Of a DNA stretch of 64,000 bases, positions 30,039 through 40,238 are shown piece by piece. Source of the DNA: Chromobacterium violaceum ATCC 12472. Its GTDB lineage: Bacteria > Pseudomonadota > Gammaproteobacteria > Burkholderiales > Chromobacteriaceae. Both the position numbers and the translations under genes were made by a program. A model generated the notes under the pieces. That model was given only the letters and a program-made list of their open reading frames with translations, was not told the DNA's origin and ran no database searches. Each line of letters begins with the position of its first letter. Within the stretch, counting starts at the first letter, position 1. The stretch is taken from contig NC_005085.1 in NCBI RefSeq assembly GCF_000007705.1, forward strand, positions 4,411,752-4,475,751, written 5' to 3'.

Positions 30039-30833
30039 TCAGCTGTTGGCGCGCAGCGCGCTCGGCGAAACCTTGGTGGCGATCACGATCAGCGCCAGCG
30101 TCAGCAGCATCAACAAGCTGGATACTGCGTTCACTTCCGGCGTCACCGCGATCTTGATCATCGAATAGATCTCCAGCGGCAGCATGCTGGCGCCGGCGCC
30201 GGCGGTGAAGAAGGTGATCACGAAGTCGTCGATGGACAGCGTGAACGCCATCAGCGCGCCGGCGATGATGCCGGGCTTGATCACCGGCAGCGTGATCAGG
30301 CGGAAGGCCTGAAACGGCGTGGCACCCAGATCGCGCGCCGCCTCGACCAGGCTGTCGTCCATGCCCTGCATCCGCGCCCGCACCACGATGGCGACGAAGC
30401 CGATGCAGAAGGCGATGTGCGACAGCAGGATGGTGACGAAGCCCAGCTCCAGGATGCCGATCAGCTGGTTGACGATGACGAAGAAGATCACCAGGCTCAC
30501 CCCCATCAGCAGCTCGGGGATGGCGATCGGCGTCAGCACCAGGAAGGGCAGCAACCTCAGCTTGTACTTATGCAGCGCGATGCCAGCCAGCGTGCCCAGG
30601 ATGGTGGCGAAGAAGCTGGCGATGATGCCGATCAGCAGCGAGTTGCCGGCCGCGGTCAGCATCTTCTCGTTGTGGAACAGCTTCTGGTACCACTTCAGCG
30701 TGAAACCCACCCACTCGGCGTTCAGCCGCGAATCGTTGAACGAGTACAGCACCACGATGACCAGCGGCAGGTAGAGGAACAGATAGGTCAGGCCGGCCGA
30801 AGCCCACAGCCATTTCGATTGTTTCTTAGCCAC
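30039..30833 (-). CDS. potC: Polyamine ABC transporter permease (PotC/PotI type)
   Basis: This 264-residue inner-membrane protein has six predicted helices. The EAA loop for ATPase contact is EAARDLGATPFQAFRLITLPVIKPG at about residues 162-186. The N-terminus LTYLFLYLPLVIVVLYSFNDS is characteristic of PotC/PotI. It overlaps the end of potB by eight bases. It pairs with PotB to form the translocation pore. Confidence 0.92.
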   Translation of the reverse strand: MAKKQSKWLWASAGLTYLFLYLPLVIVVLYSFNDSRLNAEWVGFTLKWYQKLFHNEKMLTAAGNSLLIGIIASFFATILGTLAGIALHKYKLRLLPFLVLTPIAIPELLMGVSLVIFFVIVNQLIGILELGFVTILLSHIAFCIGFVAIVVRARMQGMDDSLVEAARDLGATPFQAFRLITLPVIKPGIIAGALMAFTLSIDDFVITFFTAGAGASMLPLEIYSMIKIAVTPEVNAVSSLLMLLTLALIVIATKVSPSALRANS

Positions 30834-31719
30834 GCGCCTTCCCCTTTCTGGCCACCACGGCCCCCAGCACGGCGATCAGCAGCACGCCGCCGGTCAGCAT
30901 GATCGACAGCACCGAGCCGAACGGCCAATCGCGGGTGTCCAGGATCTGCTGCTTGATCAGGTTGCCTATCATGATGGACTCGGTGCCGCCGAGAATGTCC
31001 GGAATGGCGAACATGCCCAAGGCCGGGATGAACACCAGCGCCGAACCGGCGAACACGCCGGGCAGGCTCAGCGGCCAGGTCACGCGCCAGAAGCGCTGCC
31101 AGGCGTTGGCGCCCAGATCCTGCGCGGCGTCGAGCAGGGCCATGTCGTGCTTTTCCAGGTTGGCGTACAGCGGCAGCACCATGAAGGGCAGATGCACGTA
31201 GACCAGGCCGACGATCACCGCGAACGAGGTGAACAGCAGCCGCACCGGCTCGAAGCCCAGCGTGGTCAGCACCAGGTTCAGCGCCTTGGTGAACGCCGAC
31301 TGCGGCCCCAGGATGATCATCCACGCGTAGATGCGGATCAGGAAGTTGGACCAGAACGGCAGGATCACCAACAGCAGCAGCAGGTCGCGGTACTTCTTGC
31401 CGGAGCGGGCGATCAGCCAGGCCAGCGGATAAGCCATCAGCAGGCAGACCACGGTGGTGGTCAGCGCGTAGCCGGCCGACTTGATGAACAGCTCGATGTA
31501 CAGCGGCTCCTCCACCAGGCGGTGGAAATTGTCCAGCGTCAGCTGCCAGACGCGCTGGCCGTCCTCGATGGTGAACAGCGGCGCCAGGCCGCCGTAGTCG
31601 CCGGGCTGGCGGAACGCGGCCACCAGCATGATCAGCGACGGAATCAGGAAGAACAATACCAGATACAGCAAGGGGGGCCAGGACAGCGCCCACTTGCCGA
31701 AACGATCACGCATCGCCAT
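30826..31719 (-). CDS. potB: Polyamine ABC transporter permease (PotB/PotH type)
   Basis: This 297-residue inner-membrane protein has six predicted helices and the EAA loop DAAQDLGANAWQRFWRVTWPLSLPG near residues 199-223. The first periplasmic loop is large, as in PotB/PotH. It follows potA by only three bases and overlaps potC, so the first three genes are translationally linked. Confidence 0.92.
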   Translation of the reverse strand: MAMRDRFGKWALSWPPLLYLVLFFLIPSLIMLVAAFRQPGDYGGLAPLFTIEDGQRVWQLTLDNFHRLVEEPLYIELFIKSAGYALTTTVVCLLMAYPLAWLIARSGKKYRDLLLLLVILPFWSNFLIRIYAWMIILGPQSAFTKALNLVLTTLGFEPVRLLFTSFAVIVGLVYVHLPFMVLPLYANLEKHDMALLDAAQDLGANAWQRFWRVTWPLSLPGVFAGSALVFIPALGMFAIPDILGGTESIMIGNLIKQQILDTRDWPFGSVLSIMLTGGVLLIAVLGAVVARKGKARG

Positions 31720-31722
31720 CGC

Positions 31723-32808
<1,086 letters not shown>

Positions 32809-33266
32809 CGATCTTCCCCGCCACGAAAAAGGGCGCCATTTTAACAAAAAAACGATTGTCGGGGCCGCGAAAATCCCTTGTAAATTCAAGACCTCAGCGC
32901 ACTTTTCCGCCTCGCGCGCCCAACAAGCCAAGCCGGCGGGATAAGTTGCTCTTTTCACTGAAAAAAACCCGCGTCCCGCCTCTTTCGGAGGACGCGAAAA
33001 ACTTCGAATGGTTCGCATCGAAATGATGCATTTTGACAACAGACTTGTCTGAAACGTGCGATTCATGTCGCCAAGCGCCGCTTTTCATGTCGCCGGCGCG
33101 ACAAATCCACCGCCTTTCCTCCGCCTCCGCCGCCGATTCCGAAGCGTGGGCAGCGGCCAGCATTGGCGACTTCATGCGCAATGTCAACATCATCAATCGT
33201 TTACATTCCGCCACAAAGAAAAAGGACGCCCGCAGGCGTCCTCGCATGGCCGGTGGCTTGGCCGGA
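32809..33266. other. Intergenic region upstream of potA
   Basis: About 460 bp without a convincing gene. It contains the ompW-like terminator at 33219-33246, a stem of seven bases (CGCGTCC/GGACGCG, about 32971-32998), a 12-bp palindrome CAGACTTGTCTG at 33040-33051 and two copies of TCATGTCGCC about 24 bp apart near 33064 and 33088. The potA promoter must be here, but I cannot fix its boxes with confidence. Confidence 0.5.
33219..33246 (-). terminator. Rho-independent terminator of the ompW-like gene
   Basis: On the minus strand GAGGACGCC-TGC-GGGCGTCC is followed by TTTTTCTTT, 20 bp after the stop codon. Confidence 0.8.
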
Positions 33267-33872
33267 TCAGAACTTGGTGCCGACACCGATGCCGAACACC
33301 CACGGATCGAGCTTCAAGGTGCCCAGCTTGGTGCCGGCGGCGCTGACATCCGTCTTCACCCACAATTTCTTCACGTCGACGTTGACGAACCAGCTCTTGT
33401 TGACCGCGTAGTCGGCGCCGATCTGCAGCGCCGGGCCGAAGCTGTTGTTCTTCACGTCCAGCTTGGTGCCATTCGGCAATTGGAGGCCGTTGCTGTAGAA
33501 ACGGGTGTAGTTGATGCCGGCGCCGACATAGGGGCGGAAGGCCGCTTCCGGCGTGAAATGGTATTGCAGCGTCACGGTCGGCGGCAGCACCGATACCTTG
33601 CCCACATCGCCGAAGGCGTTGGTGGTCACCTTATGGCGGGAAGTGCCAAGAATCAGCTCGGCGCCGATATTGTTGGTGATCATGTAGGTGAAATCGAGCT
33701 CCGGCGCGACGGCGGACTTGCCTTCGACGTTCAGGCCGGCCACTGCGGAATTGTCCCAACTGGACGAGGGATCGACATCGATCACGCGGAAACGTGCCAG
33801 AATGTCGCCTTGGGCGGCGAACGCGCCTGCGGACAGCATGCCGATCATGGCGGCGAGTGCGAGCTTCTTCAT
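33267..33872 (-). CDS. OmpW-family outer-membrane protein
   Basis: This 201-residue protein has a signal peptide MKKLALAAMIGMLSAGAFA followed by AQGDILARFRVIDVDPSSSW, the typical OmpW N-terminus. Further OmpW features are LDFTYMITNNIGAEL, PPTVTLQYHFTPEAAFRPYVGAGINYT, DYAVNKSWFVNVDVKKLWV and a C-terminal aromatic residue (GVGTKF) for BAM recognition. It should form an eight-stranded barrel for small hydrophobic compounds. The ATG at 33872 has GGAG at good spacing. It is a single-gene unit. Confidence 0.92.
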   Translation of the reverse strand: MKKLALAAMIGMLSAGAFAAQGDILARFRVIDVDPSSSWDNSAVAGLNVEGKSAVAPELDFTYMITNNIGAELILGTSRHKVTTNAFGDVGKVSVLPPTVTLQYHFTPEAAFRPYVGAGINYTRFYSNGLQLPNGTKLDVKNNSFGPALQIGADYAVNKSWFVNVDVKKLWVKTDVSAAGTKLGTLKLDPWVFGIGVGTKF

Positions 33873-34016
33873 GTTCTGTTCTCCAATGGGTCGAGTAATG
33901 CCGCCATAAACCATGCCGGCGTTGACAGCCGAACACGCCGGCAGTAGCGTGCGACGTCCGCAGGCAGATTATCCAAGCCCCTCCTCTCACACTTTGCGTC
34001 AGATCATGAAACAGTC

Positions 34017-35492
34017 ATGAAATATGCCGATCTACGGGAATTCATTGCCCAACTTGAACAAAAACAGCTGCTGAAGCGCATCAAGACGCCAGTCTCCCCG
34101 CATCTGGAAATGACCGAAATCGGCGACCGCGTGCTGAAGGCAGGCGGTCCGGCGCTGCTGTTCGAGCAGCCGGTCGACAACGGCCGCCGCTACGACTTCC
34201 CCGTGCTGGCCAATCTGTTCGGCACGCCCGAGCGCGTGGCGATGGGCATGGGTGCAGACGACGTGATGCAGCTCAGGGAGATAGGCAGGACGCTGGCCTA
34301 CCTGAAGGAGCCGGAGCCGCCCAAGGGCCTGAAAGACGCCTGGGACAAGCTGCCGCTGTTGAAGCAGGTGCTGTCGATGGCGCCCAAGGAAGTGAAAAAG
34401 GCGCCGTGCCAGGACATCGTCTGGGAAGGCGAGGCGGTGGACCTTGGCAAGCTGCCGATCCAGCACTGCTGGCCCGGCGACGCCGCGCCGCTGATCACCT
34501 GGGGCCTGACCGTCACCCGCGGCCCCAACAAGAAGCGGCAGAACCTCGGCATCTACCGCCAGCAGGTGATAGGCAAGAACCGCGTGATCATGCGCTGGCT
34601 GGCCCACCGCGGCGGCGCGCTCGATTACCGCGAATTCCGCCAGCAGAATCCGGATACGCCCTACCCGGTGGCGGTGGTGCTGGGCTGCGACCCGGCGACG
34701 ATACTGGGCGCGGTGACGCCGGTGCCGGACACGCTGTCCGAATACCAGTTCGCCGGCCTGTTGCGCGGCAGCCGTACCGAGCTGGCGCAATGCCTGGGGT
34801 CGGACCTGCAAGTGCCCGCCCGCGCCGAAATCGTGCTCGAAGGCCATATCCACCCGAACGACATGGCGCTGGAAGGCCCCTACGGTGACCATACCGGCTA
34901 CTACAACGAGCAGGACAGCTTCCCGGTGCTGACCATAGACCGGATCACGATGCGCGAGAATCCGATCTACCACAGCACCTACACCGGCAAGCCGCCGGAC
35001 GAGCCGGCGATCCTGGGCGTGGCGCTGAACGAAGTGTTCGTGCCCATCCTGCAGAAGCAGTTCCCGGAAATCGTCGACTTCTACCTGCCGCCGGAAGGCT
35101 GCAGCTACCGCATGGCCATCGTCAGCATCAAGAAGCAGTACCCCGGCCACGCCAAGCGGGTGATGATGGGCTGCTGGAGCTTTTTGCGCCAGTTCATGTA
35201 CACCAAGTTCATCGTGGTGGTGGACGACGACGTCAACACCCGCGACTGGAAAGAAGTGATCTGGGCGATCACCACCCGGATGGACCCGGTGCGCGACACC
35301 ACGCTGATCGACCACACGCCCATCGACTACCTGGACTTCGCCAGCCCGATCTCCGGCCTGGGCGGCAAGATGGGCCTGGACGCCACCAACAAGATGCCGG
35401 GCGAAACCAGCCGCGAATGGGGCACGCCCATCGTGATGGACGACGCGGTCAAGGCGCGCGTCGACGCGCTGTGGAGCGAGCTCGGGCTGTGA
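34017..35492 (+). CDS. ubiD: UbiD, 3-octaprenyl-4-hydroxybenzoate decarboxylase
   Basis: This 491-residue protein decarboxylates the prenylated 4-hydroxybenzoate ring in ubiquinone synthesis, using prenylated FMN made by UbiX. Family landmarks are [72 protein letters not shown] and [12 protein letters not shown]. The length matches E. coli UbiD (497). It is a single-gene unit divergent from the ompW-like gene and closed by a terminator. With ubiUVT it covers two ubiquinone steps in this window. Confidence 0.96.
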   Translation: MKYADLREFIAQLEQKQLLKRIKTPVSPHLEMTEIGDRVLKAGGPALLFEQPVDNGRRYDFPVLANLFGTPERVAMGMGADDVMQLREIGRTLAYLKEPEPPKGLKDAWDKLPLLKQVLSMAPKEVKKAPCQDIVWEGEAVDLGKLPIQHCWPGDAAPLITWGLTVTRGPNKKRQNLGIYRQQVIGKNRVIMRWLAHRGGALDYREFRQQNPDTPYPVAVVLGCDPATILGAVTPVPDTLSEYQFAGLLRGSRTELAQCLGSDLQVPARAEIVLEGHIHPNDMALEGPYGDHTGYYNEQDSFPVLTIDRITMRENPIYHSTYTGKPPDEPAILGVALNEVFVPILQKQFPEIVDFYLPPEGCSYRMAIVSIKKQYPGHAKRVMMGCWSFLRQFMYTKFIVVVDDDVNTRDWKEVIWAITTRMDPVRDTTLIDHTPIDYLDFASPISGLGGKMGLDATNKMPGETSREWGTPIVMDDAVKARVDALWSELGL

Positions 35493-35511
35493 CGTTACGC
35501 GGCCAGAACCG

Positions 35512-35535
35512 AGCCGGGCGCGCGCCCGGCTTTTT
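35512..35535 (+). terminator. Rho-independent terminator after ubiD
   Basis: A nine-bp stem (AGCCGGGCG / CGCCCGGCT) with a two-base loop, followed by TTTTT. Confidence 0.8.
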
Positions 35536-35551
35536 CATGCCCGCGACCGCG

Positions 35552-36121
35552 TCACGCCGGAAGGCGGCGCGCGGTGGCCAGCCACGCGATCGCGCCGTCC
35601 TTCGCGCGCAGGCTGGCGGCCTCGTTCTCCAATAGCAGCAGGCTGCCGCTCGGCAAATCCTCGCCGTCGCGCGACCACTCGCCGCGCTGCAGATACAGCA
35701 GGACCAGATCCGCGGCTTCCAGCCGCGCGGTTTCTCCGTCCGCCGGCGACAGCCGCTCCAGATCGCCCCGTCCCCAGTCGCGCGCCAGCATCAGGTTGCA
35801 GTCGTGCAGCGGCCCGCCCAGCAACCGGCACTGGATGCCGATCTCGCCGGTGAAAGCCACCACCTGCCCCGGCGCGTCCAGCGTCAGCCTGCGGCCGTCG
35901 GCCAGGCTCAACTCCATGCCCTCGCCTTCCAGCAGGCCCAGCAAGCGGTCGACGCCGGCGAAGTGGGAAAACGGCCCGCCTTCGGCCACTTCGGCGATGG
36001 ATAGCCGCAGCGCGAACGCGTCGCGCCGGTCCGGATGCGGCAGGCGGAACAACTCGCAGGTGCGTCCGCCGCCATTGGCCCACGGCATGTCCTGGAAACT
36101 CTGTCGGCTCAGTACGCGCAT
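35552..36121 (-). CDS. HutD/Ves family cupin protein
   Basis: This 189-residue protein has the HutD/Ves signature: VLSRQSFQDMPWANGGGRTCELFRLP, FALRLSIAEVAEGGPFSHFAGVDRLLGLLEGEGMEL and DCNLMLARD. The family is a double cupin linked to histidine utilisation in some bacteria and to cold response (Ves) in E. coli, with no proven activity. The ATG at 36121 gives the family N-terminus; an in-frame start 12 codons upstream lies in the hairpin region. No hut genes are adjacent. Confidence 0.85.
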   Translation of the reverse strand: MRVLSRQSFQDMPWANGGGRTCELFRLPHPDRRDAFALRLSIAEVAEGGPFSHFAGVDRLLGLLEGEGMELSLADGRRLTLDAPGQVVAFTGEIGIQCRLLGGPLHDCNLMLARDWGRGDLERLSPADGETARLEAADLVLLYLQRGEWSRDGEDLPSGSLLLLENEAASLRAKDGAIAWLATARRLPA

Positions 36122-36138
36122 GGCGCCTCCCGATTCAA

Positions 36139-36171
36139 AACGCCCACCCGGCATCATGCCGGATGGGCGTT
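36139..36171 (-). terminator. Hairpin terminator downstream of the small secreted protein gene
   Basis: A 16-bp nearly perfect stem (AACGCCCATCCGGCAT / ATGCCGGGTGGGCGTT on the minus strand) followed by TTTGAATC. It separates the secreted-protein gene from hutD. Confidence 0.6.
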
Positions 36172-36188
36172 GCGCTGAACAGCAGCGC

Positions 36189-36497
36189 TCAGCGCTCGGC
36201 TTCCGCCTGTTGCAAGATCACTTCCCGGCCATACACCGGACTGTCGGCATAGCCGGCCGCCCGGTAGCGGATCTCGTGGCCCAATTGGCGGCGCAGCCGT
36301 TTCAGCGCCGCCTGGTCCAGGCCCTTGCCCGCCTCCGCCGGACGTATCGCCATCACCGCGCCGTCGCTGCGCTCTATCCCCAGCTTCACCAGCGGATAGG
36401 CGCCCACCTCCACCAGCACGCCCTTTTCCCAGGGCTGCGCAGCCATCGCCAGCAGCGAAGGCGTCAGGGCGAGCAGCCACAGCGCGCGCCGCATCAC
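36189..36497 (-). CDS. Small secreted hypothetical protein
   Basis: This 102-residue protein has a clear signal peptide (MMRRALWLLALTPSLLAMAAQ, cleavage near Ala20). The mature part is about 80 residues, contains GVLVEVGAYPLVKLGIERSDGAVMAIRPAEAGKGLDQ, and has no cysteines. The family is unknown to me. Its start overlaps the stop of the M30-type metallopeptidase gene by four bases, so the two are co-translated; it may be a partner or inhibitor of that enzyme. That role is only inferred from position. Confidence 0.65.
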   Translation of the reverse strand: MMRRALWLLALTPSLLAMAAQPWEKGVLVEVGAYPLVKLGIERSDGAVMAIRPAEAGKGLDQAALKRLRRQLGHEIRYRAAGYADSPVYGREVILQQAEAER

Positions 36498-38239
36498 GGT
36501 TTCACCAGCAGCAGATGGCTATTGGCCGGCACGGTGATCCGAGCCGCGCCGCGCGACACGGCCAGCGGCTGGCGCCAGGTCTCCTGGCTGCTGTCGTTGC
36601 GCCAACCCACCTCGGACGCCTGGAAGCGCACCGCCGGCAGTTGCAGGATCTTGCCCGCCGGGAAGTACTGGTTGGCAGGCAGCGTGATGGTCTTGGCCGG
36701 GAAGCCGAAGCCGGCCACTTCCTGGCTGTAGCTGCCCAGGGCCAGCGTGGTGGTCAGCCGCTGCAGCAGACTGCCGTAATCGCCGGCGCCCACCGCGCGC
36801 AAACCGTCGTTCAAAGCGCTCTCTCCCTTGCTCGGGCCGGTCACCCACGGCTTCATCACGCCGGGGCCGAACTGGTGCAGCATCTGCATGCCCAGCGCCA
36901 GCGCCTTCGGATAGCACGTGTAGTCGTCGGCGGCGACGCTCCAGCCCTTCAGATTGCATGCCGGCTTGGCCAGGAACTGCTCGAAGTCCCCGCGCGGGCG
37001 CAGGTCCGGGTGCGAATTGGCGTCGCGGCCGCGGCCGCCGGTGTAGGTGTCGGCCGACACCAGGTAGCCCATGGTCTGCGCCGCCAGTTCGTTCTCCCAC
37101 ACCGTGGTCGGTGCGGAGCCCGGCTTCTGGCGCAGGATCTTGTTGTAAGCGTACAGCACGTGCAGGTACTCGTGCGCCATCGTCGACAGCGCCAGGCTGG
37201 GGCCGTTGTCCTTCATCGACCAGTTGCCCGGGCTATCGGCCTTGGCGAAGGTGTCCAGATCGATGAAGGTTACCAGCGCCTCGTTGCTTTTGCCGATCAC
37301 GTCGGCGCACTCGGCATCGCCCTGGCACATGCTGGAAGCGGCCGAAGCCAGCAGCGCGTTGGTCCAGCGCACGTAGCCGAGCAAGCGGCCGCCGCTGGTC
37401 TTGGCCGGATCGTTGAGCCGGCTCAGCACCAGGTGCACGTCCTTGGTGCTGCCAGGCAGGGCCAGGCTGCGCCAGCTCGGATGGATGTCGTTGCCCCAGG
37501 GCTCGCTGACCACGCTCGCCTCCAGCGGATAGACGCTGCCGGCGAAGCGTTCGGCCAGCGCGTCGGCCTGGGCGTTGTCGACGCCCACGTCCAGCCCGCT
37601 CTGGCCCCAGACATAAACTTTGCCGCCGCCGTTGGGCAGGTCGCGCACCGCCTTCAAGGTGGTGGGGCTGTCGCCGTCCATGTCGTGCCAGGTGCGCGCG
37701 TCGCCCAGCGCGTAGGCCTGTTGCTGCAATGCCGCCTGGGCGCCGCTCAGCTTGGCCGAGTGCTGCAGCTGCAAGCGCTGCAGCGCGCCGTTGCTGCTGT
37801 TCTTCGCCACCGCGTTCAGCACCGCTTGGCTTTCGGCTTCCAACCGGTCCGCCACTTCGCGGCCGGCGCCGCGCAGGCCCGATCCCGACTGCTTGAACTG
37901 GGTGGAAGTGTCGCCGCCGCTGATGCGCACGAACTCCGCCTGCCAGGCGGACGTCACCGGGCCAGTCAACTGCAGCGTCTGATCGCGTCCAGTGGTGTTG
38001 CTGTAACGATAGACCGAGCCCGATGCCGCGCCGCTTGCGCTGGCCGGCACCTTGCAGCTGGCGCCCGAGCAATCCAGCGTGCCGACTTCGACGCCGCCGG
38101 CGCTGCGTTGATAAAAGGCTACAGACGGAGCGTTGCCCGATCCTCCATCCGCGGAGGAGCTGCCGCCCCCGCCGCATGCGGTCATCATCGCGCTCAATAT
38201 CACGGAAGCCAGAACTGTCTTTTTGATCTCTTTCATCAC
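36494..38239 (-). CDS. Lipoprotein zinc metallopeptidase, M30 (hyicolysin)-like
   Basis: This 581-residue protein has a lipoprotein signal (ILSAMMTAC, lipidated Cys22) followed by a Gly/Ser linker, so it is tethered to a membrane. The zinc-binding motif HEYLH lies at residues 356-360 in MAHEYLHVLYAYNK, followed by Glu at about 380 in WENELAAQTMGY; this arrangement and the upstream VHLVLSRLNDP and FIDLDTF segments fit peptidase family M30. The first Met is GTG at 38239 with ATG directly after. It is followed by a co-translated small secreted protein. The 180 bp upstream are AT-rich and probably hold the promoter. Confidence 0.75.
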   Translation of the reverse strand: MMKEIKKTVLASVILSAMMTACGGGGSSSADGGSGNAPSVAFYQRSAGGVEVGTLDCSGASCKVPASASGAASGSVYRYSNTTGRDQTLQLTGPVTSAWQAEFVRISGGDTSTQFKQSGSGLRGAGREVADRLEAESQAVLNAVAKNSSNGALQRLQLQHSAKLSGAQAALQQQAYALGDARTWHDMDGDSPTTLKAVRDLPNGGGKVYVWGQSGLDVGVDNAQADALAERFAGSVYPLEASVVSEPWGNDIHPSWRSLALPGSTKDVHLVLSRLNDPAKTSGGRLLGYVRWTNALLASAASSMCQGDAECADVIGKSNEALVTFIDLDTFAKADSPGNWSMKDNGPSLALSTMAHEYLHVLYAYNKILRQKPGSAPTTVWENELAAQTMGYLVSADTYTGGRGRDANSHPDLRPRGDFEQFLAKPACNLKGWSVAADDYTCYPKALALGMQMLHQFGPGVMKPWVTGPSKGESALNDGLRAVGAGDYGSLLQRLTTTLALGSYSQEVAGFGFPAKTITLPANQYFPAGKILQLPAVRFQASEVGWRNDSSQETWRQPLAVSRGAARITVPANSHLLLVKP

Positions 38240-38421
38240 TTTGTCGTCTTTTTGTGGTTAATTTCTAAACAGAATGATGATATTAGCCACACGACATAAA
38301 TGAGCACAATGTCAATTTATTACAATTAATCGTCGGACAAATGCCGTCGCCTAGGCGGCTGGAGCGTCTCCAGCCGGCAAACCTGCTATCATTCAGCGCA
38401 TTTTCCGAATAAGGATCGACC

Positions 38422-38781
38422 ATGGCATTCCCGCGCAATCCCAACTCCGCTCAACGCCTGAAACGGCTGAACGCCCGCCAGCGCAAGAAAATGCGCGTAG
38501 GCGAATTCCGCGAGCTGGGCTTCCACCTGGTGGCCGAGCTGCACGACGGCGCGGATGCCGACGCGCTGCTGGACGGCTGGCTGACCCGTTTCGACGAAGC
38601 CGGCATCAGCTTCGGCGGCCACTTCGACGGCAAAAACCGCCTGGAAGGCGTCGCCTTCCCGATCAGCGGCGTGCAGATCGACGAAGCGCTGCGCGCCGAT
38701 CTGGTGGCCTGGCTGCAAGCCCGCACCGAAGTGAAGTCGCTGGAGGCCAGCGAACTGATCGATCTGTGGCACGCCGCCTGA
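38422..38781 (+). CDS. yggL: YggL family (DUF469) 50S ribosome-associated protein
   Basis: This 119-residue protein has the YggL pattern: SAQRLKRLNARQRKKMRVGEFRELGFHLVAEL, a central beta-rich part, and the C-terminal EVKSLEASELIDLWHA. YggL binds the large ribosomal subunit in proteobacteria; its exact role is unclear. It is a single-gene unit with a good terminator. Confidence 0.85.
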   Translation: MAFPRNPNSAQRLKRLNARQRKKMRVGEFRELGFHLVAELHDGADADALLDGWLTRFDEAGISFGGHFDGKNRLEGVAFPISGVQIDEALRADLVAWLQARTEVKSLEASELIDLWHAA

Positions 38782-38800
38782 GGCTCGCTCCAGATAGGGA

Positions 38801-38827
38801 AAAGCCGGCGATCGCCGGCTTTTTTCT
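38801..38827 (+). terminator. Rho-independent terminator after yggL
   Basis: Stem AAAGCCGGCGAT / ATCGCCGGCTTT-type followed by a T-run (TTTTTTC). Confidence 0.85.
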
Positions 38828-38881
38828 TGTCTACGCCATTTATCCACAGCATGCGGCAAAAGGCATTGTTATCCACAGCCA

Positions 38882-39481
38882 TCAGGATAGCTGCCGGAAT
38901 ACCCGGTAACCGACATAGAGCCAGGTCTCGCGCGCGAGAAAGCGCGACCAGCTGGCCAGCGTGCGGAAGCGGCTGGACTGGGTGGGGGCCGGGTAGGCGC
39001 GCAGGCCAAGATCTCCGGCCATCAGCACCGCGCGGCGCATGTGCAGCGGATCGCTGACCAAAAGATAGGAACGGATGCCGAACTGGTTGCCCAGGTCCCG
39101 GGCGTTGGACAGGTTTTGCCAGGTGGTGCGCGACTGGTTCTCCACCAGCATCGCCGTCATCGGCACGCCCTGGCGCGCGGCGAATTCCCGGCCGACATCC
39201 GCCTCGGCCGGATAGCCGGGCTCCGGCGTGCCGCCGGTGAATACGATCCAGCGCACCTTGCCGCTCTGATACAGTTTGACCGCGTGGTTGATGCGCTCGC
39301 GGAACACCGGAGAGGGCTTGTTGCCCCAGGCGGCGGCGCCCAGCACCAGCGCGGCGTCGGCGCCCGGCACCTCGTCGCCGCTGCCGTAGTCGACGATGCT
39401 CCACGCGACACAGGCGAAGCCGAGCACCACCAGCAGCACCGCCAGCAGGAAGCCTCTCAACATCAAGCGCAAGTAGAGCAT
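38882..39481 (-). CDS. DUF218 (YdcF/SanA/ElyC-like) membrane protein
   Basis: This 199-residue protein has one N-terminal membrane helix (about residues 6-28) and a DUF218 domain: ADAALVLGAAAWGNKPSPVFRERINHAV, IVFTGGTPEPGYPAEADVGREFA, ENQSRTTWQNLSNARDL and YLLVSDPLHMRRAVLMA. SanA and ElyC members affect cell-envelope integrity and undecaprenyl-phosphate metabolism. I take the ATG at 39481; a GTG two codons upstream is possible. A second DUF218 gene occurs in the glycan cluster at 56405. Confidence 0.85.
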   Translation of the reverse strand: MLYLRLMLRGFLLAVLLVVLGFACVAWSIVDYGSGDEVPGADAALVLGAAAWGNKPSPVFRERINHAVKLYQSGKVRWIVFTGGTPEPGYPAEADVGREFAARQGVPMTAMLVENQSRTTWQNLSNARDLGNQFGIRSYLLVSDPLHMRRAVLMAGDLGLRAYPAPTQSSRFRTLASWSRFLARETWLYVGYRVFRQLS

Positions 39482-39551
39482 CGACACCGCAAGTCAAAAA
39501 AGGAAGGGAAGCCCGATTGTAACCTCAATGCCGCCGCCGCGGGCAGCGCGG

Positions 39552-39791
39552 CTAGCGTTCCAGTTCCCAGATCGCCGCCTGCAGGCTTTCCATCCTGGCC
39601 GACAACGCGGTCTGCGCATCCTGCAGCGCCTTGTTGTAAATGTCTCTGCCGACCTTCTCGGCGATGAAGTCCAGCAGGAAGCGGGCGTCGAAATTGCCGA
39701 TCTCCAGCCCCAGCTGTTCGGACAGATATTGCTGCAATTGCGGCGCCAGCTGCTGCAGCTGGCTGTCGCTGAGAAAATGCGGGGCGGCCAT
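39552..39791 (-). CDS. DUF2164 family small protein
   Basis: This 79-residue protein reads LSDSQLQQLAPQLQQYLSEQLGLEIGNFDARFLLDFIAEKVGRDIYNKALQDAQ, the DUF2164 pattern. It is soluble, mostly helical and of unknown function. The ATG at 39791 fits the family better than the one at 39815. Confidence 0.8.
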   Translation of the reverse strand: MAAPHFLSDSQLQQLAPQLQQYLSEQLGLEIGNFDARFLLDFIAEKVGRDIYNKALQDAQTALSARMESLQAAIWELER

Positions 39792-39850
39792 CGGCGTCTC
39801 CGGCAAAAGACGCAATTATCGCCCAGAAGCGCGGCCTTGGCGACGCCCGC

Positions 39851-40210
39851 TCAAGAACGCGACCAGTCGCGCCCCAGGCTCACCAGACCCGACTGCCAGG
39901 CGCGCTCGCTGCGCGCAAGGCAATGCGCCCACGCCTCGCCCACGCCCTCGGGCTGCCCCAAATGGCCGCAGGCCAGCCGCCACAACTGAAACCGGTCCCC
40001 GCCGCCGTCGTGGCACAGCGCGATGCCGTCGGCGCAGCCGCGCCGCGCCACCCGCCGCAATCGGTCCTGCCAGGGCGCGGCGCTATGCCATACCCGCAGG
40101 CCGTGAAACAGGCTGGATCGCCAGAAGCACTGCCAGCAGCGCCACTCATTGAGCTGGCAGCGCCAGGCCTCGACCGGAAACTCCACTCCCCACCACAGCA
40201 GATGGCTCAT
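39851..40210 (-). CDS. Small Trp/Cys-rich hypothetical protein
   Basis: This 119-residue protein is unusually rich in Trp (12) and Cys, beginning MSHLLWWGVEFPVEAWRCQLNEW. No family is recognised. Support for a real gene is a strong ribosome site (GGAGG seven bases before the ATG) and a perfect operator-like palindrome just upstream. It could bind a metal or a cofactor through its cysteines, which is conjecture. The overlapping opposite-strand frames lack ribosome sites. Confidence 0.5.
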   Translation of the reverse strand: MSHLLWWGVEFPVEAWRCQLNEWRCWQCFWRSSLFHGLRVWHSAAPWQDRLRRVARRGCADGIALCHDGGGDRFQLWRLACGHLGQPEGVGEAWAHCLARSERAWQSGLVSLGRDWSRS

Positions 40211-40221
40211 GCCGCCCTCCA

Positions 40222-40238
40222 ATTGTGCAATGCACAAT
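40222..40238. promoter_or_regulatory. Operator-like palindrome upstream of the Trp/Cys-rich gene
   Basis: ATTGTGC-AAT-GCACAAT is a perfect inverted repeat with a three-base centre. On the minus strand it lies directly after a -10-like TATAAC (40247-40242) and before the Shine-Dalgarno, a position where a bound repressor would block transcription. Confidence 0.55.

Noticed and set aside
28875..30902. A 675-codon frame on the plus strand
   Set aside because: It is antisense to potD and potC, with a low-complexity His/Gln/Arg composition.
32958..33007. A terminator at the stem CGCGTCC/GGACGCG upstream of potA
   Set aside because: No gene ends there on either strand, and the A/T runs around it are not positioned as a convincing terminator tail; the ompW-like gene has its own terminator at 33219.
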